Of a stretch of 64,000 nt of DNA, positions 59,188 through 64,000 are shown piece by piece (position 1 is the stretch's first letter; each line of letters begins with the position of its first letter). The stretch covers positions 62,001 to 126,000 of the forward strand of contig NZ_VNFK01000002.1 in NCBI RefSeq assembly GCF_007786235.1, written 5' to 3'. The translations under genes were made by a program, and so were the position numbers. Under the pieces are notes generated by a model, which saw only the letters and a program-made list of their open reading frames with translations, did no database searches and was not told the origin of the DNA. Origin of the DNA: Paenarthrobacter nitroguajacolicus (GTDB lineage: Bacteria > Actinomycetota > Actinomycetes > Actinomycetales > Micrococcaceae).

Positions 59188-60438
59188 TTGAGCCGCAATG
59201 AGGCAAGGGCCGCCGTCGAAGCTGTGTGGCGTAGTGAATCTGCCCGCATCGTCGGCGCCCTCGCCCGCTACACGGGGGACTTCCCGCTGGCCGAGGACCT
59301 TGCGCAGGAGGCACTCGCGGAAGCGTTGGTGTCATGGTCGGTGAGCGGCATTCCGGCTGAGCCGGCGGGTTGGCTCCTGACCACCGGTCGGCGGCGTGCC
59401 ATCGACTCGTTCCGGCGGCGTGCCCTCCGTGATGAAAAGTACGCCCTACTGGCGCACGACCTGTCCGAGGAGGCACCGGGCGTGGACACTTTGTTCAACC
59501 CTGACGCCATCGACGACGACGTGCTGGCACTCATGTTCATTTCCTGCCACCCGGTGTTGTCCAAGGAAGCTCGAATCGCCCTGACGCTTCGGGTGGTTGG
59601 TGGCATGGGTACCGACGAGATTGCCAAGGCCTTTCTGGTCCCCGTTCCAACTATTCAGGCGCGCATTACGCGTGCCAAGAAGACGCTTGCGGCGGCCCAC
59701 GTCCCGTTTGGCGTGCCGGAAACAGGCGAGATTCCTGAGCGGCTGGGGTCCGTTCTGCAAGTGGTCTACCTGATTTTCACCGAGGGTTCGTTCGCCTCCG
59801 GCGGTGATACTTGGATGCGGACAGAGCTGGCCAATGAGGCCCGCCGACTTGCCCGTGTGTTGGTGCGGCTGGCCCCTGAGCCCGAGGTGTTCGGGCTGTT
59901 GGCGTTGATGGAATTGACTGCGGCCCGCTTCCCGGCGAGGCTCGACGCTGCTGGACTGCCAGTGCTTCTGGAAGACCAGGATCGACGGCGGTGGGACCAG
60001 TCCGCCATACGGCGAGGCAGGGCGGCGCTTGCGACGGCCGTGGCGGCGGGCCGGGGTCTCGGCGCCTATGGACTGCAGGCCTCGATTGCTGAATGCCATG
60101 ACGTGGCGCGTACGGCGGGGGAGACGGACTGGCAGCGGATTGTGATCCTGTATGAAGCACTTGGCCGACTGACGCCGTCGCCCATCATCGAATTGAACCG
60201 CGCCGTGGCAGTGGCCATGGCTTCGGGCCCAGCCTCGGGCTTGGAACTCCTGGATGCGCTTCAGGTCAGGGGTGAGCTGGACGGTTCCCACCTCGTGCCG
60301 ACAGTGCGGGGTGAGTTGCTGTCCCGGCTTGGCCGCTACAGCGAGGCGAGGGAGGCCCTGGCTGAAGCCTTGGACCTCTGCTCGAATGCCGCCGAACGCA
60401 CATCCCTGGAACGCAAGATCGCCCACTTGCCCGAGTAG
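59188..60438 (+). CDS. ECF sigma factor with C-terminal extension (ECF42-like)
   Basis: The 416-residue sigma factor starts at TTG 59188. Sigma region 2 is in RIVGALARYTGDFPLAEDLA (residues about 14-33), with TGRRRAIDSFRRRALRDEKY. Region 4 runs around RIALTLRVVGGMGTDEIAKA, followed by FLVPVPTIQARITRAKK. After about residue 180 there is a 230-residue extension ending in TPR-like helices (ELNRAVAVAMASGP; LGRYSEAREALAEALDLC). There is no anti-sigma gene. In this family the extension is thought to control activity. It is paired with the DGPF gene upstream. Confidence 0.9.
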   Translation: MSRNEARAAVEAVWRSESARIVGALARYTGDFPLAEDLAQEALAEALVSWSVSGIPAEPAGWLLTTGRRRAIDSFRRRALRDEKYALLAHDLSEEAPGVDTLFNPDAIDDDVLALMFISCHPVLSKEARIALTLRVVGGMGTDEIAKAFLVPVPTIQARITRAKKTLAAAHVPFGVPETGEIPERLGSVLQVVYLIFTEGSFASGGDTWMRTELANEARRLARVLVRLAPEPEVFGLLALMELTAARFPARLDAAGLPVLLEDQDRRRWDQSAIRRGRAALATAVAAGRGLGAYGLQASIAECHDVARTAGETDWQRIVILYEALGRLTPSPIIELNRAVAVAMASGPASGLELLDALQVRGELDGSHLVPTVRGELLSRLGRYSEAREALAEALDLCSNAAERTSLERKIAHLPE

Positions 60439-60486
60439 TAGGTCACGGATTCACCTATGTGGAAAACACTGGCTTGTTGTCTCCGT

Positions 60487-62172
60487 TTACAGAGTCGGCA
60501 GATAGTGGGCAGGCTCAGGGCGGTGAACTCCGCGGGGGCGGTAGCCCAGGGCTTCGGCGCCTCCGAGAAGGTCGGCGAGGTACCAGATGATGGCGAGCCA
60601 CATCTCTGTGCCTTGTAGCGTTGACAGGTGTTGGTTTCCGCTTTCCGGCGCGATGCTGAAGGCCATCCCTTCCCCAGCACGCCACCAACCCAGCGCCTGG
60701 CTGAGCTGGCCCCGTGCCCAGGCGTTCGCCTCGTCCCGGCGATGATTGGACTGCTTGGCCGCGAGCCACAGGGGATGGGCAACATCCAGGACGTTGCAGG
60801 CATTTTGCCTACCCGGGCCGAAGTACCGCGGATCCGCCGAGTGCTCCAGCACGGTGTCCACGAGCCGTTCGACGTACGGCACAGGCAACCCAAACTGAGC
60901 GAAAGTGCCACGCGTCAGGCGGTAGTAGCCGTTGACCACCTCGAGGCGGGTGTCGTCCGTGGGAGTGCCCCACGTCCCGGCAAGCGGATTGGCATGGGTC
61001 ATCAACCAACCGAACAAGGTATTCAGTGACCCCGGAGAACTGCCGTGGTTCTGTGTGAGGTTCCAATAGGCAGCGGTTCCCCATGCATCAACCCACGCAC
61101 CTGATTCCCACGCTTCCTTTCGCCAGGGAAGGGAGTCCATCTGAGCCACCAGCGACGCAGGGTCGGTGTCCGCCACCGCGTGAATCGGGTGCACGAACCG
61201 GCTTCCTGCGAGGTCCAGGGCATACCCTACGGAGAGCACATGGTAGGTCGCCGGGCCAGCGCCGAATCGAAGACCTCCAGCGGAGGCCGGCCCATCAAGC
61301 CCGAGTTCCGGCACGAGGCCAGTCACGGGATCCTGAAGGCCTTGGAGTCGACGCACGTGTTCTTCCCGCGAAAGTTGCGGAGGAACAGAGCCCAGGAGCA
61401 GGTCCGCGATCTCAATCGCGTCGCAATGTGCCCTTACTGTGGGTTCCACGCCGGGTCGGTCCAGGAACTGACCATCGGCAGCGGGCCTCCAGCTGCGCGC
61501 GAGAATCGTTGGGGCGTCGGCGCGCGCCGTATTGGCGAAGGCCGCAAGCGCGGAGCGCATCCTGTCGTCAGCTGCTGGTGGTTGGGCGGCTGGCTTGGCA
61601 CCGGAGGTATCCCGCCGATCCCGGATCCTACGCGCGGGATTACCACCCACCACGGACCACTCCGGAACGTTTTTGGTGACTACGGCACCCGCGGCGAGGA
61701 CGGCGTGTGACCCAACGGTGACGCCATCAAGGATCACGACGTTGGAACCGATCCAGACGTCGTCTCCAATGGTGATGCCTTTGCTGGTGAGCGGCTGCCT
61801 GAACACAGGCTCAGACGGGTCCATGGAATGGTTGAAGCCCAGGATGGATGTGTGTGCGCCAATCCGGACACCGTCGCCCATGGTGATATTCCCACGGACC
61901 ACCGTGAAGGCATTGATCGTGCAGTCGTCGCCAATGGTGATGGAGCCAGTGACGTATGCATGGGCGGCGATGAACGAGCCGACGCCGATCGAGAGTGTGT
62001 CTGTATCAAGATTGGCCAGTGGGGACAGGAAGGCCCGCTCTCCAAGGAGGATGCCCAGCCGTTCAGCAATGCCCTCTTGGTACTCGAGCTGCGCCTCGCG
62101 CTCGGAATCCGCGGCTGAGCCCCAGAACGTCCAGGGCGAATAGTCGTACTTAAGATCGTGCCGGGGATTCAC
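60487..62172 (-). CDS. Two-domain protein: LbH acetyltransferase-like plus helical glycosidase-like domain
   Basis: I chose GTG 62172, with GGAG 8 nt upstream; a longer frame to 62205 exists. The N-terminal part (residues about 45-180) is a left-handed beta-helix with hexapeptide repeats (ITIGDDCTINAFTVVRGNIT, MGDGVRIGAHTSILGFNHSM, VWIGSNVVILDGVTVGSHAV) and the VGGNPARRIRDR end typical of CatB/NodL acetyltransferases. Residues about 210-560 form a second domain rich in Trp and aromatic residues (LPWRKEAWESGAWVDAWGTA; LWLAAKQSNHRRDEANAWAR), like a terpenoid-cyclase or alpha/alpha-barrel fold. The combined function is unknown; sugar or polysaccharide modification is a guess. Confidence 0.75.
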   Translation of the reverse strand: MNPRHDLKYDYSPWTFWGSAADSEREAQLEYQEGIAERLGILLGERAFLSPLANLDTDTLSIGVGSFIAAHAYVTGSITIGDDCTINAFTVVRGNITMGDGVRIGAHTSILGFNHSMDPSEPVFRQPLTSKGITIGDDVWIGSNVVILDGVTVGSHAVLAAGAVVTKNVPEWSVVGGNPARRIRDRRDTSGAKPAAQPPAADDRMRSALAAFANTARADAPTILARSWRPAADGQFLDRPGVEPTVRAHCDAIEIADLLLGSVPPQLSREEHVRRLQGLQDPVTGLVPELGLDGPASAGGLRFGAGPATYHVLSVGYALDLAGSRFVHPIHAVADTDPASLVAQMDSLPWRKEAWESGAWVDAWGTAAYWNLTQNHGSSPGSLNTLFGWLMTHANPLAGTWGTPTDDTRLEVVNGYYRLTRGTFAQFGLPVPYVERLVDTVLEHSADPRYFGPGRQNACNVLDVAHPLWLAAKQSNHRRDEANAWARGQLSQALGWWRAGEGMAFSIAPESGNQHLSTLQGTEMWLAIIWYLADLLGGAEALGYRPRGVHRPEPAHYLPTL

Positions 62173-62304
62173 GTTGTTGTCTCCGCAATCAGGGATAGGG
62201 GCCACATGGCTGGAACGGGAAAGCGCTTGCCATCATTATTGGCTGGCCTACAAGCCCGGTCAACGCCTGGCCGCTAAACGATCAGAACTGAAAGGGCCAG
62301 GTGG

Positions 62305-63198
62305 TCACTGGCGAAGGTTCTGGCGCACGACTTCTGACGACTGCGGGGTCAGCTGGGTTGCCGCCCAACTCGCAAGCAGAGTCAGGGCATCAGCGGTGCC
62401 CGTGCCGGGCTCAGCGTTGTAGACCGTGAGGGTCAAGCCGGAGTCGGCCGATAGTTCAAGGGCTTCATAGAGTAAATGCAGGTCTCCCACGATCCGGTGC
62501 CGGAAGTGCTTCTTCCCGGTGTAGTGCAGCCGGACGTTGTGGGAGGCCCAGCGGACCCTGAATTCCTCGCTGCGGGTGGAAAGTTCGCCCACCAGGTCGC
62601 TGAGTCCGCGGTCGTAGGGATCTCGGCCTGCCTCTGTACGCATGATGGCCACGGTGTCGTTGGCTGCTCGTTCCCAGTCCGTGTAGAAGTCGTGGCTGCG
62701 GGGGTCGAGGAACAGGAAGCGGGCATGGTTGGGCGGACCGGCGGGGCTGTCATGGATATCGGCGTAGAGTGCCCGTCCCAAGGCGTTGGTGGCCAGAATG
62801 TCCAAGCGTCCATTTCGGACAAACGCCGGTGACTGCGTGATCGCGTCCAGCGTGAGTTGCACTCCAGGTCGAATGGCTTGCTTCCGCACCGGTCGCCGCC
62901 GTGCTCTGCCGCCGTCGCTCGCTGCCCGGGCGAGGTCGTACAAATGCGCCCGTTCTGCGTCATCCAGTTGCAACGCGCCAGCCAGTGACTCCAGGACGCT
63001 TTCCGAAACGCCTGAGAGGTTACCGCGCTCAAGACGCGTGTAATACTCCACGCTCACACCAGCAAGCATGGCTACCTCACCGCGTCGTAGCCCCGGCACG
63101 CGCCTGTTCCCGCCGTAGGCGGCGAGCCCCGCTTGTTCGGGAGTGATCTTGGCCCGCCGAGTGGCCAGGAAGTCGCGCGTCTCAGTCCGGTTGTCCAT
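62305..63198 (-). CDS. XRE-type regulator with MmyB-like ligand-binding domain
   Basis: The 297-residue protein has an N-terminal HTH (RGEVAMLAGVSVEYYTRLER, residues about 39-58) and, from about residue 105, the MmyB-like PAS domain (TLDAITQSPAFVRNGRLDIL, ATNALGRALYADI). In the divergent neighbour arrangement such regulators control oxidoreductases; here a zinc alcohol dehydrogenase begins at 63329. The two starts are 130 nt apart, and the shared promoter region probably holds its sites. Confidence 0.9.
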   Translation of the reverse strand: MDNRTETRDFLATRRAKITPEQAGLAAYGGNRRVPGLRRGEVAMLAGVSVEYYTRLERGNLSGVSESVLESLAGALQLDDAERAHLYDLARAASDGGRARRRPVRKQAIRPGVQLTLDAITQSPAFVRNGRLDILATNALGRALYADIHDSPAGPPNHARFLFLDPRSHDFYTDWERAANDTVAIMRTEAGRDPYDRGLSDLVGELSTRSEEFRVRWASHNVRLHYTGKKHFRHRIVGDLHLLYEALELSADSGLTLTVYNAEPGTGTADALTLLASWAATQLTPQSSEVVRQNLRQ

Positions 63199-63328
63199 GC
63201 TTCCAAATGTAGGCGTTTTGACCTGCTGAGGGAGTCCCTGCCATTACCCCTAACAGCAGTAACTCCTTTCACCCAGGGAAAGAGGGTTAGATGGAAAGCA
63301 TCCACAACGTTCACCACGCAGGAGAAAC

Positions 63329-64000
63329 ATGCCTACCGCTAACGCTTACGCTGCCCCCTCGGCTACGGGCGACCTGACCCTCACCACTATCGAACGCCGC
63401 GACGTCGGCCCCAACGACGTCAGCATCGACATCAAGTTCGCCGGCATTTGCCACTCTGACATCCACACTGTGCGGGGCGATTGGGGCCCACAGCAGTATC
63501 CGCTGGCGCCCGGCCACGAAATCGCGGGCATCGTCACCGAAGTTGGCTCGGATGTCTCCAAACACAAGGTGGGCGACCGGGTTGGCGTTGGCTGCATGGT
63601 CAACTCGTGCAAGGAATGCAAGCATTGCCTGGCCGGGGAAGAACAGTACTGCCTCAACGGAAACGTCGGTACATATGGGTCCGTTGACCGTGACGGCACC
63701 ATCACCCAAGGCGGCTACACCAGCCACGTCGTGGTTAACGAAGACTTTGTTGTCACGATCCCGGAAGGCCTGGACCTGGACGTCGCCGCGCCGCTGCTGT
63801 GTGCCGGTATTACCACCTACTCACCCCTGCACCACTGGGGTGCCGGCCCCGGCAAAAAGGTTGCCGTTGTTGGTCTTGGCGGCCTTGGCCACATGGCCGT
63901 GAAGCTCGCCCACGCCATGGGCGCGGAGGTGACAGTCCTCTCACAATCCTTGAAGAAAATGGAGGACGGTCTCCAGCTGGGCGCGGACCACTACTACGCC
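63329..64000 (+). CDS. Zinc-dependent alcohol dehydrogenase, CAD-like (3' end outside window)
   Basis: The gene starts at ATG 63329 (GGAGAAAC upstream) and is cut by the window end after 224 codons. Catalytic-zinc ligands Cys in [10 protein letters not shown] and His in [10 protein letters not shown] are present. The structural zinc site is [15 protein letters not shown], and the cofactor loop is [15 protein letters not shown]. The pattern matches the NADP-dependent cinnamyl-alcohol/AdhA type. It is divergent from the MmyB-type regulator, its probable controller. Regulation by a redox or aldehyde signal is inference. Confidence 0.92.
   Translation, partial: MPTANAYAAPSATGDLTLTTIERRDVGPNDVSIDIKFAGICHSDIHTVRGDWGPQQYPLAPGHEIAGIVTEVGSDVSKHKVGDRVGVGCMVNSCKECKHCLAGEEQYCLNGNVGTYGSVDRDGTITQGGYTSHVVVNEDFVVTIPEGLDLDVAAPLLCAGITTYSPLHHWGAGPGKKVAVVGLGGLGHMAVKLAHAMGAEVTVLSQSLKKMEDGLQLGADHYYA

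Noticed and set aside
1..64000. CRISPR arrays, tRNA or rRNA genes, prophage
   Set aside because: No spaced direct repeats, cloverleaf sequences, rRNA segments or phage structural genes were seen on reading both strands.

Overview
The window reads as chromosome of a GC-rich actinobacterium of the Arthrobacter/Paenarthrobacter type (Micrococcaceae). The evidence is the codon usage, the many ATGA/GTGA stop-start overlaps, the oleA-oleBC-oleD olefin set, a DtxR-type iron box, an ECF42-like sigma factor with its DGPF partner, and a stand-alone LigD-type polymerase. Genes are dense on both strands. No rRNA, tRNA, CRISPR array or intact insertion sequence was recognised.

Region 1-12,280 is the most unusual part. 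A 33-residue Cys-free precursor peptide is followed by a RiPP cyclodehydratase partner protein, a CocE/S15-like hydrolase, a YcaO cyclodehydratase, a SagB-type flavin dehydrogenase and two CydDC-like ABC exporter subunits, nearly all translationally coupled. Convergent to this operon lies a type II metal-chelate importer (FecCD permease, ATPase, lipoprotein binding protein). The same 15-bp palindrome TGAGAATCATTCTCA, of the Fur-family 7-1-7 form typical of actinobacterial Zur, sits in front of both operons and also in front of a divergent beta-propeller gene. The simplest reading is a zinc-starvation-induced azoline peptide metallophore that is made, exported and re-imported by one locus.

Region 12,281-17,600 holds small genes, a RibD-like reductase, a ChaB-like protein, a desaturase and a DJ-1/PfpI protein, with decayed remnants of a glycoside hydrolase and of a NatAB-like ABC transporter. 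Region 17,700-22,410 is the ole cluster for long-chain olefins (OleA, fused OleB-OleC, OleD). Region 22,450-37,660 is mixed housekeeping and stress functions: ArsR/SRPBCC pair, amino acid permease, MBL protein, DinB protein, SQR-like oxidoreductase, cold-shock protein, cation/proton antiporter, LigD polymerase, pyruvate oxidase, UvrA paralog, RidA and ArfB.

Region 37,734-41,762 is a second, iron-type siderophore importer (ATPase, lipoprotein, double-length permease) behind a DtxR/IdeR box. Region 41,800-48,480 carries small conserved proteins, two more RibD-like reductases, an MFS transporter and a GH26-like lipoprotein. Region 48,500-54,700 is an RpiR-headed catabolic operon (3-hydroxyisobutyrate dehydrogenase family, aldehyde dehydrogenase, M20 amidohydrolase, DUF3100 membrane protein) with a bipartite palindrome in front. 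After it come a 3-hydroxybenzoate 4-monooxygenase-like gene with its own perfect operator-like palindrome, a 5'-3' exonuclease, a secreted repeat protein, the DGPF/ECF42 pair, a two-domain acetyltransferase-like protein, an MmyB-type regulator and a divergent zinc alcohol dehydrogenase cut by the window end.
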